From the NCBI RefSeq assembly GCF_018614195.1, contig NZ_JAGGOT010000011.1, positions 1 through 64,000 of the forward strand: a stretch of DNA of 64,000 bases. The letters are read 5' to 3'. Each line of letters begins with the position of its first letter. Position 1 is the stretch's first letter. The notes below the pieces were generated by a model. That model searched no databases. It was not told the DNA's origin and saw only the letters and a list, made by a program, of their open reading frames with translations. The stretch is from Streptomyces sp. ISL-43 (GTDB lineage Bacteria > Actinomycetota > Actinomycetes > Streptomycetales > Streptomycetaceae). This document shows positions 1 to 8,747 of this stretch, in pieces. Position numbers and translations under genes: made by a program.

Positions 1-106
1 CCCACCCGCACCCAGGCCCCCACCCCGCAGCCCCCACCAGCCGGACCGTCACCGAAGACCCCGCCGACCTCTGCCGTCCCCGCACCCCCCGTCGTACGCT
101 GGCCTG
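1..106. other. Left-edge non-coding sequence
   Basis: Short GC-rich stretch before the first gene. I see no convincing coding frame, promoter or hairpin in it. Confidence 0.4.
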
Positions 107-547
107 ATGCGAACTCCACGGCAGGCAGCAAGAATTGTCGTCCTCAACCCCGCCGGGTCAGTGTTCCTGTTCCGGGAGAACAACGTGGAAGTCGGCATCC
201 ACTGGTTGCCGCCCGGCGGTGGGATCGATCCCGGGGAGACACCCGAGGAGTGCGTGCGGCGGGAGCTGCGGGAAGAGACCGGGTGGACGGACCTGGAGCC
301 GCAGCGGTTGCTCTGCACCTGGGAGCACGACTTCACGCACCAAGGCGTTCCCGTGCGCCAGCACGAGCACATCTACGTCACCGACGGCCCCCATCGCGAC
401 CCCGTCCCGGAGTATCCCGATGCCCACTGGCGCTGGCTGTCGCGGCAGAACCTCGCCACGCTCGGTGAGCCGCTGTGGCCCCCGCGGCTCGCCGAGTTGC
501 TCGAGGAAGCCCCCGCAGAGCCGGTGCACTTGGGCCTGCTGGCCTGA
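107..547 (+). CDS. NUDIX hydrolase
   Basis: 146-aa NUDIX-fold pyrophosphohydrolase, which would cleave a nucleoside diphosphate linked to another group; the substrate cannot be read from sequence. The full Nudix box lies at residues 38-60 (G-x5-E-x7-REL-x-EETGW), with the metal-binding glutamates E56 and E57 present. The length is normal for a single-domain NUDIX protein and there is no signal peptide. It stands alone, running toward the secreted protease on the other strand. The ATG at 107 is the first in-frame start and leaves a complete first beta-strand (ARIVVLN). Confidence 0.9.
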   Translation: MRTPRQAARIVVLNPAGSVFLFRENNVEVGIHWLPPGGGIDPGETPEECVRRELREETGWTDLEPQRLLCTWEHDFTHQGVPVRQHEHIYVTDGPHRDPVPEYPDAHWRWLSRQNLATLGEPLWPPRLAELLEEAPAEPVHLGLLA

Positions 548-662
548 GTCCCGGACCGCCCGGACCGGCGGGGCCACCCGGCTCGGCGGAGCATCGCCCG
601 GGACCGGCTCCCGGGCGGCCCGCCGGAGGCCGGCCGCGCCCTGGGATCCGTAGGGGCGGGCC

Positions 663-1523
663 TCAGCCGGTCGTCGCGCCCGTCGCCCGTGCGTACAGCG
701 CCGCCGCGTAGTCGGACAGGATCGTGCTGGTCGAGACGTCGTCCGTGTCCCCGCCCGTCAGGATGCCGATGACCTTGCCGTCGGCGGCGATCCACGCGCT
801 GCCGCTCGTACCGCCGGGGAAGTCCGCGCAGTCGAAACGCTGTTCCGTGTCGCTCGTCCGGACCGCGCGGGACGTGCAGGTGCGCGCGACCTTGCGGTCC
901 GCCGGGTAGCCCGTCACCGTGACCTCCTCGCCCGTGCGGCCCGTGGTGTCCAGGACGGCGGCGCCGGTGACGTCCTCGATGTTGCGGCCCGAGGCGTCGG
1001 GGGCGATGCGGGCGAAGGCGAGGTCGTAGTCGTCGTCCGTATCGTCGGCCCAGTGGGGGTCCTCGAAGACCTCCGCGATCTTCCAGGTGCCGTACGGGGC
1101 GCGCCCGTCCGCGTACGCGGGTGCGAAGACCGCCCCGCCTTCGCCGGCCTGGCCCGCGAGCAGGCAGTGGCCCGCGGTGACGATCAGGTTCCGCCCGGGG
1201 CTGTGCACGACGGTCGCCGTGCAGAAGTGATCCCCGGTCACATCGCCCTCGAACAGCGCTCCGGCGATGGCCGCGGGGCCGCCCGGCTTGGGGAGCGAGG
1301 CCGACGGCCTGGGGCTCGGACTGGTGGACAACTGAGGCTGTTTCGGTGATTGCGACTGCGACGGCCGGATAGCAGAGGACGCCGTCGGGGATGCCGCCTT
1401 CGCGTGCGCGGGGGCCTTGCCGTCCGCGGCCGGCACCACCTTCGTCATGGCAGCGGACGCACCCAGCGCCGCCACCGCGCACAACACCGCGGTCACCACG
1501 GTCCGCTTGTCCACCACAGACAT
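663..1523 (-). CDS. Secreted trypsin/V8-like serine protease
   Basis: 286-aa exported serine endopeptidase of the chymotrypsin fold, V8-like branch. Residues 8-28 form a hydrophobic signal segment, followed by a Ser/Pro/Lys-rich linker to about residue 82. The triad is visible: His119 in TAGHC, Asp165 or Asp167 in DYDLAF, and Ser240 in GGTSGSAW. Cys101/Cys120 and Cys216/Cys232 could form the usual disulfides. It would act outside the cell and may need processing of the linker region. It is transcribed away from the alpha/beta hydrolase gene at 1759. The substrate preference cannot be told. Confidence 0.88.
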   Translation of the reverse strand: MSVVDKRTVVTAVLCAVAALGASAAMTKVVPAADGKAPAHAKAASPTASSAIRPSQSQSPKQPQLSTSPSPRPSASLPKPGGPAAIAGALFEGDVTGDHFCTATVVHSPGRNLIVTAGHCLLAGQAGEGGAVFAPAYADGRAPYGTWKIAEVFEDPHWADDTDDDYDLAFARIAPDASGRNIEDVTGAAVLDTTGRTGEEVTVTGYPADRKVARTCTSRAVRTSDTEQRFDCADFPGGTSGSAWIAADGKVIGILTGGDTDDVSTSTILSDYAAALYARATGATTG

Positions 1524-1692
1524 TCCTCCCCCACTTTGCTGTGGCGAAGCATGCCTTGCTTGCAGCGGCTACCGCAAGGGGCATCCCGGCCGACGTGTCG
1601 AGTGAGAGGCCGCCAGGGATGCGGCCGGGGGGCGCCGGAGGGGCCGACCGGCGCGATGGCCGACCACGCCCGCCACACCCCTTCCCCGCCTG

Positions 1693-1698
1693 TTGACA
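1693..1698 (+). promoter_or_regulatory. Candidate -35 box of the 1759 hydrolase
   Basis: TTGACA matches the vegetative -35 hexamer, 61 bp before the GTG at 1759. No strong -10 hexamer follows at 17-18 bp (the closest is CACACT at 1716), so this is a weak prediction. Confidence 0.25.
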
Positions 1699-1758
1699 GC
1701 GGCGCGCTCCCCCTCCACACTCATCCGTATCCACTAGAAACAGTTTACGGAGGACACA

Positions 1759-2853
1759 GTGATCGCCGCACTCACCGCCGCCAGCCTCACCGCCGCCGCC
1801 CTCGCCGCCCCCGCCGCAGGCCTCCTCGCCCACCGCGCACTGCGCCGCACCCAGGCCGCCGCCGCCCTGCGGATCGACTCCCCGAACGGCATCGACGAGC
1901 GCGGCTTCGTCCGCATCGGCGGCATCGACCAGTGGGTCTCGGTGCGCGGCGAGGACCGGGCCAACCCCGTCGTCGTCGAGATCCACGGCGGCCCCGGCGC
2001 CGCCAACTCCATCTACACGGCGCGCACCCGGAGCTGGGAGCGGCACTTCACGATCGTCCGCTGGGACATGCGCGGCGCCGGCAAGACCTTCGGCCGGGGC
2101 GGCCCGGAGGGCCAGGGCGAGGCCACCTTCGAGCGGCTCCACGAAGACGCCGTGGAGGTCACCCGGTACGCCCGGCGCCTGCTGGGCGCGGACCGGGTGG
2201 TGCTCCTGGCCAATTCCTACGGCAGCACCTTCGGGCTGCGGCTGGCCCGCAAGCACCCCGAGCTGTACTCCGCGTACGTCGGCACCGACCAGAACATCCA
2301 CACCGGCGGCCGGGACACCTCCGCCTACGACGCGCTGCTGGAGCGGCTGCGCGCCGCCGGGAAGGGCAAGCAGCTGGCGCAGGTCGAGGCGATCGGCTCG
2401 GACCCGTACGCGTGGACGCCGCGGCAGCAGGCGACGTACGCCAAGCTCTCCGCGCAGAGCGATCCGCTGACCCTCGACACGATCAAGAAGGTGGTCCTGG
2501 GCTCGATGTGGCTGTCGCCGCTGCACTCGCTGCGCGATCTGCGGGACTTCTTCAAGGGGCAGACCTTCTCGGAGCGGATCACCGGGGGAACGGCCGGCTT
2601 CGACGACCGGGCCGACGGGACGCGCTTCGAGGTCCCCTTCTTCGTCTTCCAGGGCGAGCACGACGTGCTCACCCCGACGGCGGCTGCGAAGGCCTTCTTC
2701 GACGAGGTCGAGGCACCGGTCAAGCACTTCGCGGTGATCGAGGAGTGCGGCCACTTCGCGTCGTTCCGCCGCCCGGAGCGCTTCCTGGAGCTCCTCCTCA
2801 CCCACGTCACCCCGGCCATCGCGGCCACGCCCGCCCCGGGCCGGGCGTCCTGA
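1759..2853 (+). CDS. Alpha/beta hydrolase, proline iminopeptidase-like
   Basis: 364-aa alpha/beta-hydrolase of the S33 (proline iminopeptidase) type. The oxyanion motif HGGPG is at residues 76-80 and the nucleophile Ser153 lies in ANSYG, where the family usually has GGSWG. The acid (GEHD near the C-terminus) and the histidine (ECGHF) follow. The N-terminal 24 residues are hydrophobic and alanine-rich, so the protein is probably membrane-anchored or exported. The start is GTG with GGAGGA 6-7 bases upstream. It may cleave N-terminal residues from peptides, but the altered nucleophile elbow leaves esterase or other activity open. Confidence 0.85.
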   Translation: MIAALTAASLTAAALAAPAAGLLAHRALRRTQAAAALRIDSPNGIDERGFVRIGGIDQWVSVRGEDRANPVVVEIHGGPGAANSIYTARTRSWERHFTIVRWDMRGAGKTFGRGGPEGQGEATFERLHEDAVEVTRYARRLLGADRVVLLANSYGSTFGLRLARKHPELYSAYVGTDQNIHTGGRDTSAYDALLERLRAAGKGKQLAQVEAIGSDPYAWTPRQQATYAKLSAQSDPLTLDTIKKVVLGSMWLSPLHSLRDLRDFFKGQTFSERITGGTAGFDDRADGTRFEVPFFVFQGEHDVLTPTAAAKAFFDEVEAPVKHFAVIEECGHFASFRRPERFLELLLTHVTPAIAATPAPGRAS

Positions 2854-2895
2854 CGCGCTCCGCCGAGCTGCCGCGGCGGAGTCGGCGGCCATGCC

Positions 2896-2929
2896 ACAGC
2901 CCCGGCCGGAGTTCTCCGGCCGGGGCTGT
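2896..2929. terminator. Bidirectional hairpin terminator
   Basis: Perfect 16-bp inverted repeat with only two unpaired bases at the centre, lying between the convergent hydrolase (ends 2853) and amidohydrolase (ends 2966). There is no U-tract, as is common in Streptomyces. Confidence 0.75.
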
Positions 2930-2965
2930 TGTGCAGCACGAAGGGTGGGCGGTCTGCCCCCCGGC

Positions 2966-4186
2966 CTACGCCCCCGGCCAGAGGCCGTCCGGGGTCAGGC
3001 CGAGGAGGTCGATCGCGTTGCCGCGCACGATGCGGTCCACGACGTCCGGGGCCAGGTGGCCCATCTGGGCCTCGCCGACCTCGCGGGACTTGGGCCAAGT
3101 GGAGTCCGAGTGGGGGTAGTCGGTCTCGTAGAGGACGTTGGCGACGCCGATCGAGTCCAGGTTCTTCAGGCCGAAGGCGTCGTCGAAGAAGCAGCCGAAG
3201 ACGTGCTCGGCGAAGAGCTCCGACGGCGGGCGCAGCACCTTGTCGGCGACTCCGCCCCAGCCGCGGTTCTCCTCCCAGACCACGTTGGCGCGTTCCAGGA
3301 TGTACGGGATCCAGCCGATCTGGCCCTCCGCGTACATGATCTTGAGGTTCGGGAAGCGCTCGAACTTGCCGCTCATCAGCCAGTCCACCATCGAGAAGCA
3401 GCAGTTGGCGAAGGTGATGGTGGAGCCGACGGCCGGCGGCGCGTCCGCCGAGGTGGAGGGCATGCGCGAGGACGAGCCGATGTGCATGGCGATGACCGTG
3501 CCGGTCTCGTTGCACGCCTCCAGGAAGGGGTCCCACTCGTCCGTGTGGATGGAGGGGAGCCCGAGGTGGGGCGGGATCTCCGAGAAGGCGACCGCGCGGA
3601 CCCCGCGCGCCGCATTGCGGCGCACTTCGGCGGCGGCGAGGCGGGCGTCCCAGAGCGGGATCAAGGTGAGCGGGATGAGGCGGCCGGCGGCGTCGGGGCC
3701 GCACCACTCCTCCACCATCCAGTCGTTGTACGCGCGCACGCCGAGCAGGCCGAGCTCGCGGTCCTTGGCCTCGGTGAAGGTCTGGCCGCAGAAGCGCGGG
3801 AAGGTCGGGAAGCAGAGGGCCGACTGGACGTGGTTGACGTCCATGTCGGCGAGCCGCTCGGGAACCGAGAAGGAGCCCGGGCGCATCTGCTCGTACGTGA
3901 TGACTTCGAGCTTGATCTCGTCCCGGTCGTAGCCGACGGCCGTGTCGAGGCGGGTGAGGGGTCGGTGCAGGTCCTCGTACACCCACCAGTCGCCTATCGG
4001 TCCGTCGTCGCCCTTGGCTCCCATCACGGGGGCGAACTTGCCTCCGAGGAAGGTCATTTCCTTCAGGGGGGCGCGGACGACGCGGGGGCCGACGTCGTGG
4101 TACTTGGACGGGAGCCGGTCCCGCCAGACGTGAGGGGGCTCAACCGTGTGGTCGTCCACCGAGATGATCTTCGGGAAGGTCTCCAT
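2966..4186 (-). CDS. Amidohydrolase 2 family protein (TIM barrel)
   Basis: 406-aa metal-dependent hydrolase or decarboxylase of the Amidohydro_2 family. The N-terminal DDH near residue 11 replaces the usual HxH metal motif. MHIGSSS, TFPRFCGQ and the C-terminal ETDYPHSDSTW carry the other conserved residues. A close paralog, with the same motifs and length, lies at 57200-58408. The family includes ring-cleavage-product decarboxylases; in actinobacteria this branch sits in acyl-CoA or steroid-like catabolic loci, and its reaction is not established to my knowledge. The ATG at 4186 lies 20 bp from a CTGAC-N5-GTCAG operator, which places it in the window-wide regulon. Confidence 0.85.
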   Translation of the reverse strand: METFPKIISVDDHTVEPPHVWRDRLPSKYHDVGPRVVRAPLKEMTFLGGKFAPVMGAKGDDGPIGDWWVYEDLHRPLTRLDTAVGYDRDEIKLEVITYEQMRPGSFSVPERLADMDVNHVQSALCFPTFPRFCGQTFTEAKDRELGLLGVRAYNDWMVEEWCGPDAAGRLIPLTLIPLWDARLAAAEVRRNAARGVRAVAFSEIPPHLGLPSIHTDEWDPFLEACNETGTVIAMHIGSSSRMPSTSADAPPAVGSTITFANCCFSMVDWLMSGKFERFPNLKIMYAEGQIGWIPYILERANVVWEENRGWGGVADKVLRPPSELFAEHVFGCFFDDAFGLKNLDSIGVANVLYETDYPHSDSTWPKSREVGEAQMGHLAPDVVDRIVRGNAIDLLGLTPDGLWPGA

Positions 4187-4206
4187 GTCCTCACGGTAGC
4201 GCCAAT

Positions 4207-4221
4207 CTGACGAACCGTCAG
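4207..4221. promoter_or_regulatory. CTGAC-N5-GTCAG operator
   Basis: Exact palindrome with spacer GAACC, 20 bp upstream of the amidohydrolase start (4186). It also lies 118 bp before afsR on the other strand. Confidence 0.75.
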
Positions 4222-4339
4222 CTAGTTGGGAGGGGCCGGATTCGCGATCCGGTAGGACTGGGTCCGCCACGGGCTGACGTGTACGCGCAACACAGGGCAG
4301 ACTGACCATTACACCTACGGAAGGCAGGGGGGACGCCAG

Positions 4340-7300
4340 ATGGACGGCACACCGGCCATCCCGCATCAGCGGAACCACCCCGAGGCCGGTGACGCTGCCG
4401 CGGGAACCGGAATCGAAGCCGCCACCGCGGAAACCGGAGCCGGGAGTGGAGTCGGAACCGGAACCGGGAGTGGAGTCCGACCCGGAGCCGAGGCCAGAGC
4501 CGGGACCGGCAACCGCTTCGCCGTCCTCGGCCCCATCCGCGCCTGGCGCGGCGCCGAGTCGCTGCCCTCCGGCACCCCGCAGCAGCGCGCCCTGCTCGCC
4601 GTGCTCCTGCTCCGCGACGGCCGCACCGCCACCGCGCCCGAGCTCATCGACGCCATCTGGGGCGAGGACCCGCCGCAGCAGGCCCTCGCGACCATCCGTA
4701 CCTACGCCTCCCGCCTGCGCAAGATCCTCGACCCCGGGCTCCTCGTCAGCGAGTCCGGCGGCTACGCGATCCGCCTGCCCCACCCCGAGGCCCTCGACCT
4801 CGGCATCGCCCGCACCCTCGCCGCCGACGCCGAGACCGCGCGCACGGAGAAGGGGGACCGCGCGCTCGCCCGTACGCTGCTGGCCCGCACCCTGAACCTG
4901 TGGGACGGCGAACCGCTGGCCGGCGTACCCGGGCCGCACGCCGACACCGAGCGCACCCGGCTCGACGAGTGGCGCCTGCAGCTGCTGGAGACCCGCCTCG
5001 ACCTGGACCTGGAGCTCGGCCACCACGCCGAGGCCGTCTCCGAGCTCACCGCCCTGACCGCCGCCCACCCCCTGCGGGAGCGGCTGCGCGAACTGCTGAT
5101 GCTCGCGCTCTACCGCAGCGGCCGGCAGGCCGAGGCCCTCGCTGTCTACGCCGACACCCGCCGGCTCCTCGCCGACGAGCTCGGCGTCGACCCGCGCCCC
5201 GAACTCGCCGACCTGCAGCAGCGCATCCTGCGCGCCGACACCGAACTCGCCCGTGCCGAAGACCCGGCACCGGCCGCCGCGCCCGTACACGTGAGGCCAG
5301 CCCAATTGCCCGCCACCGTCTCGGACTTCACCGGTCGCGCCAGCTTCGTCGGTGAACTCGGCGACATCCTCGCCGGCGCCGAGGGCCAGGTCATGGCCGT
5401 CTCCGCGCTCGCCGGCATCGGCGGCGTCGGCAAGACCACCCTCGCCGTGCACGTCGCGCACGCCGCCCGCCCGCACTTCCCCGACGGGCAGCTCTACGTC
5501 GACCTGCAGGGCACCGAGGCCCGCCCCGCCGAGCCCGAAGCCGTCCTCGGCTCCTTCCTGCGCGCCCTCGGCACCCCCGACACCTCGATCCCCGACTCCC
5601 CCGCCGAACGGGCCGCCCTCTACCGCTCGACCCTCGACGGCCGCCGCGTCCTCGTCCTCCTCGACAACGCCCGCGACGCCGCCCAGGTCCGCCCGCTGCT
5701 GCCGGGCACCGCGGGCTGCGCCGCCCTCGTCACCAGCCGGGTCCGGATGGCGGGCCTCGCCGGGGCGCACCTCGTCGACCTCGACGTGATGAGCCCCGAG
5801 GAGGCCCTGCAGCTGTTCACCCGGATCGTCGGAGCCGAGCGGGTCGGCGCCGAGCGCCAGGCCGCCCTCGACGTGGTCGGCGCCTGCGGCTTCCTGCCGC
5901 TCGCCATCCGCATCGCCGCCTCCCGGCTCGCCGCCCGCCGCACCTGGACGGTGTCCGTCCTCGCCGCCAAACTCGCCGACGAGCGCCGCCGCCTGGACGA
6001 GCTCCAGGCGGGCGACCTCGCCGTCAAAGCCACCTTCGAGCTGGGCTACGGCCAGCTCGAGCCCGCGCAGCAGCGCGCCTTCCGCCTGCTCGGCCTCGCC
6101 GACGGGCCGGACATCTCACTCGCCGCGGCAGCCGCGGTACTCGACCACCCGGAGCACGCCACCGAGGACCTCCTCGAGGCTTTAGTCGACTGCTCCCTGC
6201 TCGAATCGGCGGCGCCCAGCCGCTACCGCTTCCACGATCTCGTACGGCTCTACGCGCGTGCGTGCGCCGAGCGCGACGAGCAGCCGCCGAGCGAGCGCGA
6301 CGCCGCCCTGGACCGGTTGCTCGACTTCTACCTGGCCACCGCCGCCGGGGTGTACGGCCTGGAGCGGCCCGGCGACCGGCTCGTCGCCCACCTGTCGGCC
6401 ACCCGCCACCCCGGGCTGGCCTTCACCGAGCCGCGCGCCGCCCAGGACTGGCTGTACGCGGAGGCCGACCCGCTGCTCGCGTGCGTCCGACAGGCCGCCG
6501 TACGCACGACCGGGCGGGCAGACCTGCTGCGCCGGGCCGTGGACCTGCTGTGGGCGGCCAAGGACCTCGCCGAGTCGGGCGCCAACTCCAAGCAGTACGA
6601 GTCGGCCGCCACCGCGCTGCGCGACGCCGCGCACTCCGCGAAGGACCCGTACGCCGAGGGGCGCGCCCGGACCACGCTGACCAACACCTACCTGGTCGCG
6701 GGCCGCTTCGCCGAGGCCGACGACGAGGCCCGCCAGGCGACCCTGCTGGCCCGTACCGCCGGGGACCCGCTGCCCAGCTGCTGGGCACCCAACGATCGGG
6801 GCATCATCGCCCTCTACGAGGGCCGCTACGCGGACGGCGAGCGGTACTTGCTGGAGGCCATCGCGAACTTCCGGGCCGACGCCAACTACGTCGGCGAGGC
6901 CAGCGCCCTGTGCAACCTCTCCCGCATCCACGTGGAGCTGGGCCGGCTCCCCAGCGCCATCGACCTGGCCCAGCAGGGCATCTCCATCTACGACCGGATG
7001 GGGCTCACCCTGCGCCTGGCCAACGGCCGGTACGCGCTGGGCATCGCCCTCACCCAGGCCGAGCGGCTCTCCGAGGCGCACTCCCAACTCACGGAAGCCC
7101 TCACCCTGTTCCACGAGAACCGGCAGCCGCTGTGGGAGGGCGTGACGCACTTCCGGCTCGCCAAGGTCCACCTGGCCGCGCGCCGGCCGACGCTGGCCGC
7201 CTCGCACGCCGAACAGGCCATCGCGCTGCGGGGAATCGGCGGCGAGTGGCGTCGGGCCACCGTCCTGACCGTACTGGGCAGGGCGCTGCGGCAGTTGGGC

Positions 7301-7414
7301 CAGCGGGACCGGGCGCGGGTGTGCTGGCGGGACGCCGAGGTGGTGTTCACGCAGCTCAAGTCGGCCGAACTGGCGGAGGTGCGGGCGCTGTTGGCGGCCG
7401 AGATCGCTGCCTGA
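4340..7414 (+). CDS. afsR: AfsR-type SARP transcriptional regulator
   Basis: 1024-aa pleiotropic regulator of secondary metabolism, close in length to AfsR (about 990 aa). Residues 1-52 are a low-complexity Gly/Thr/Glu linker. A winged-helix OmpR-like domain follows (about 53-145), then the BTAD domain (about 150-300), an NB-ARC ATPase with P-loop GIGGVGKTT near residue 360, and C-terminal TPR-like helices. In S. coelicolor AfsR is phosphorylated by Ser/Thr kinases such as AfsK and then activates afsS. The next gene here is an afsS-like peptide gene with 11-bp direct repeats before it, which supports the assignment. The ATG at 4340 follows a G-rich ribosome binding site. Confidence 0.88.
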   Translation: MDGTPAIPHQRNHPEAGDAAAGTGIEAATAETGAGSGVGTGTGSGVRPGAEARAGTGNRFAVLGPIRAWRGAESLPSGTPQQRALLAVLLLRDGRTATAPELIDAIWGEDPPQQALATIRTYASRLRKILDPGLLVSESGGYAIRLPHPEALDLGIARTLAADAETARTEKGDRALARTLLARTLNLWDGEPLAGVPGPHADTERTRLDEWRLQLLETRLDLDLELGHHAEAVSELTALTAAHPLRERLRELLMLALYRSGRQAEALAVYADTRRLLADELGVDPRPELADLQQRILRADTELARAEDPAPAAAPVHVRPAQLPATVSDFTGRASFVGELGDILAGAEGQVMAVSALAGIGGVGKTTLAVHVAHAARPHFPDGQLYVDLQGTEARPAEPEAVLGSFLRALGTPDTSIPDSPAERAALYRSTLDGRRVLVLLDNARDAAQVRPLLPGTAGCAALVTSRVRMAGLAGAHLVDLDVMSPEEALQLFTRIVGAERVGAERQAALDVVGACGFLPLAIRIAASRLAARRTWTVSVLAAKLADERRRLDELQAGDLAVKATFELGYGQLEPAQQRAFRLLGLADGPDISLAAAAAVLDHPEHATEDLLEALVDCSLLESAAPSRYRFHDLVRLYARACAERDEQPPSERDAALDRLLDFYLATAAGVYGLERPGDRLVAHLSATRHPGLAFTEPRAAQDWLYAEADPLLACVRQAAVRTTGRADLLRRAVDLLWAAKDLAESGANSKQYESAATALRDAAHSAKDPYAEGRARTTLTNTYLVAGRFAEADDEARQATLLARTAGDPLPSCWAPNDRGIIALYEGRYADGERYLLEAIANFRADANYVGEASALCNLSRIHVELGRLPSAIDLAQQGISIYDRMGLTLRLANGRYALGIALTQAERLSEAHSQLTEALTLFHENRQPLWEGVTHFRLAKVHLAARRPTLAASHAEQAIALRGIGGEWRRATVLTVLGRALRQLGQRDRARVCWRDAEVVFTQLKSAELAEVRALLAAEIAA

Positions 7415-7455
7415 GGCGCGGTCCGCGGTGCGCTGCCCGTCGAGCTGAACGAGGC

Positions 7456-7498
7456 GTTCATCGTTCGTTTATCGCCGACCGGCACGATGGTGTTCATC
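7456..7498 (+). promoter_or_regulatory. AfsR/PhoP-type direct repeats before afsS
   Basis: GTTCATC at 7456-7462 and GTTTATC at 7467-7473 are direct repeats with an 11-bp period; a third GTTCATC is at 7492-7498. AfsR binds 11-bp-phased repeats in the -35 region of afsS in S. coelicolor, and PhoP boxes there have the same form. This places activator binding about 130 bp before the afsS start codon. Confidence 0.6.
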
Positions 7499-7601
7499 GA
7501 CTCGACGTGTCGGGGGGCACCCGGGTCGGCTGGAGGACCACCCGTTCGGCGGTCCGCGGGGGAATCGCCGAACGGGCCCGACCCATCCATCAGGAGATCC
7601 G

Positions 7602-7790
7602 ATGACGACGAACGAGAACATCCTGCCGATCGACGGTGACATCAAGCCGCTCGACAACCACGCTTCCGGCGTCGAGATCAAGCCGCTGGACAATCACGCG
7701 TCGGGTGTGGAGATCAAGCCTCTCGACAACCACGCCTCGGACGAGGACATCGTGACGCTCGACAACCACGCGTCGGGTCCGGGTCTGTAA
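7602..7790 (+). CDS. afsS: AfsS-like small repeat protein
   Basis: 62-aa protein made of four 12-residue repeats (residues 14-25, 26-37, 38-49, 50-61), each holding the core LDNHAS. Length, position just after afsR and repeat structure match AfsS, the small activator of antibiotic production whose molecular action is not well understood. It is acidic, with no Cys and no hydrophobic segment. The ATG has AGGAGA 5 bases upstream. The three internal repeats carry the fuller IKPLDNHAS form; the last is IVTLDNHAS. The symbol rests on family recall plus synteny, since no alignment could be run. Confidence 0.8.
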   Translation: MTTNENILPIDGDIKPLDNHASGVEIKPLDNHASGVEIKPLDNHASDEDIVTLDNHASGPGL

Positions 7791-7820
7791 GTCCACCAGA
7801 GCGCGTACGGCCCGGGTGTC

Positions 7821-7916
7821 GGGGGACACGGGGGAACACGGGGGACCGGGTCGTACGGCACGGACGTACCACGGGGGGACCGGGGGTCACGGGGGACCAA
7901 CGGGGGTGCACGGGGG
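7821..7916 (+). repeat. Cluster of eight G5-G6 runs after afsS
   Basis: G-runs start at 7821, 7830, 7840, 7873, 7882, 7891, 7902 and 7912, separated mostly by ACAC, AACA, ACC or TCAC. The cluster lies in the presumed 3' untranslated region of afsS, just before its hairpin. Confidence 0.7.
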
Positions 7917-7917
7917 A

Positions 7918-7961
7918 ACGGCGGCCGCGGTGGCCAGGAGGGGGACCACCGCGGCCGCCGT
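7918..7961 (+). terminator. Terminator hairpin of afsS
   Basis: Perfect 16-bp stem (7918-7933 with 7946-7961) and a 12-nt loop that itself holds a G5 run. It ends the afsR-afsS unit and faces the convergent IclR gene. Confidence 0.75.
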
Positions 7962-8027
7962 ATGCCCGTGTCCGGGTACGGTCGCCTCCCGCCTGTAGGC
8001 GTGGGTCGGCGTCAGCCGAGCCGGGCG

Positions 8028-8630
8028 TCAGCCGAGCCGGAGCAGCCGCTCCACTCCCCTTGCCGCCTCCAGCAGCGTCGGCGAGAACCGCTCCAGCTCC
8101 TCCCGCGTGGTCAGGAACGTGACGCCGGTCAGGCTCACGGCGCCCACCGGGACCCCGTCACGGTCGAAGACGGGTGCGCCCAGGCAGCGGACCGAGGGCT
8201 CGCTCTCCTCGTCGTCGACGGCGTAGCCGTGCGCACGGACCCGGTTCAGCTCGGTCGCGAGCCGGGCCCGGTCGGTGAGGGTCCGCGGGGTCAGGGCGGG
8301 CATGCCGGCGGCGCGGAGGATCTCCTCGGCCTCCTCCGGCGGCAGGTGCGCGAGGACGGCCTTGCCGACGGCGGTGGCATGCATGGGGATCCGGGTGCCG
8401 ACGCGCGAGGCGGTCCGGAAGGGCTGGTCGCTCTCGATCTTGCGGATGTACATGAGCGCGTTGCCGCTGCGCAGCGCCAGGTGGACGGCCTGGCCGGTGC
8501 ACTCGCGGAGCAGTTCCAGCAGCTCGACGATGCCTTCGGGCCGGTCGGTGGAGATCCGGGCGGCGAGGGTGCGCAACCGCAGGCCCTCGTTCCGCATGGC
8601 ACTCGTCACGAAATCCCCAAGGATAGGCAA
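8028..8630 (-). CDS. IclR-type effector domain without the DNA-binding domain
   Basis: 200-aa protein matching the IclR C-terminal ligand-binding domain from about residue 35 on (YIRKIES, SRVGTRIPMHATAVGKA, and the late GAVSLTG strand). Normal IclR regulators are about 250-260 aa, with a winged helix in the first 60-70 residues. Here the protein starts at the linker helix, and only 117 bp separate it from the divergent methyltransferase gene, so there is no room for a helix-turn-helix in any frame. It could sense a small molecule as a partner subunit, or it could be a decayed regulator. The frame is intact. Confidence 0.75.
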   Translation of the reverse strand: MPILGDFVTSAMRNEGLRLRTLAARISTDRPEGIVELLELLRECTGQAVHLALRSGNALMYIRKIESDQPFRTASRVGTRIPMHATAVGKAVLAHLPPEEAEEILRAAGMPALTPRTLTDRARLATELNRVRAHGYAVDDEESEPSVRCLGAPVFDRDGVPVGAVSLTGVTFLTTREELERFSPTLLEAARGVERLLRLG

Positions 8631-8747
8631 AATACGGTCATCACACCTTACGTGGGGTGATGCCCGATTCGGCCAGGGTCCAAGGGCCCGTCACGACACT
8701 CCCGAAGACACGTCGCCCGCGGGTACCCGGTCACTAGGCTGGCCGGT

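Noticed and set aside
373..2892. Very long minus-strand open frame of over 800 codons
   Set aside because: It lies antisense to the NUDIX, protease-region and alpha/beta-hydrolase genes, its translation is Arg/Gly/Ala-rich without any domain, and the GC-rich third positions of the true genes explain its openness.
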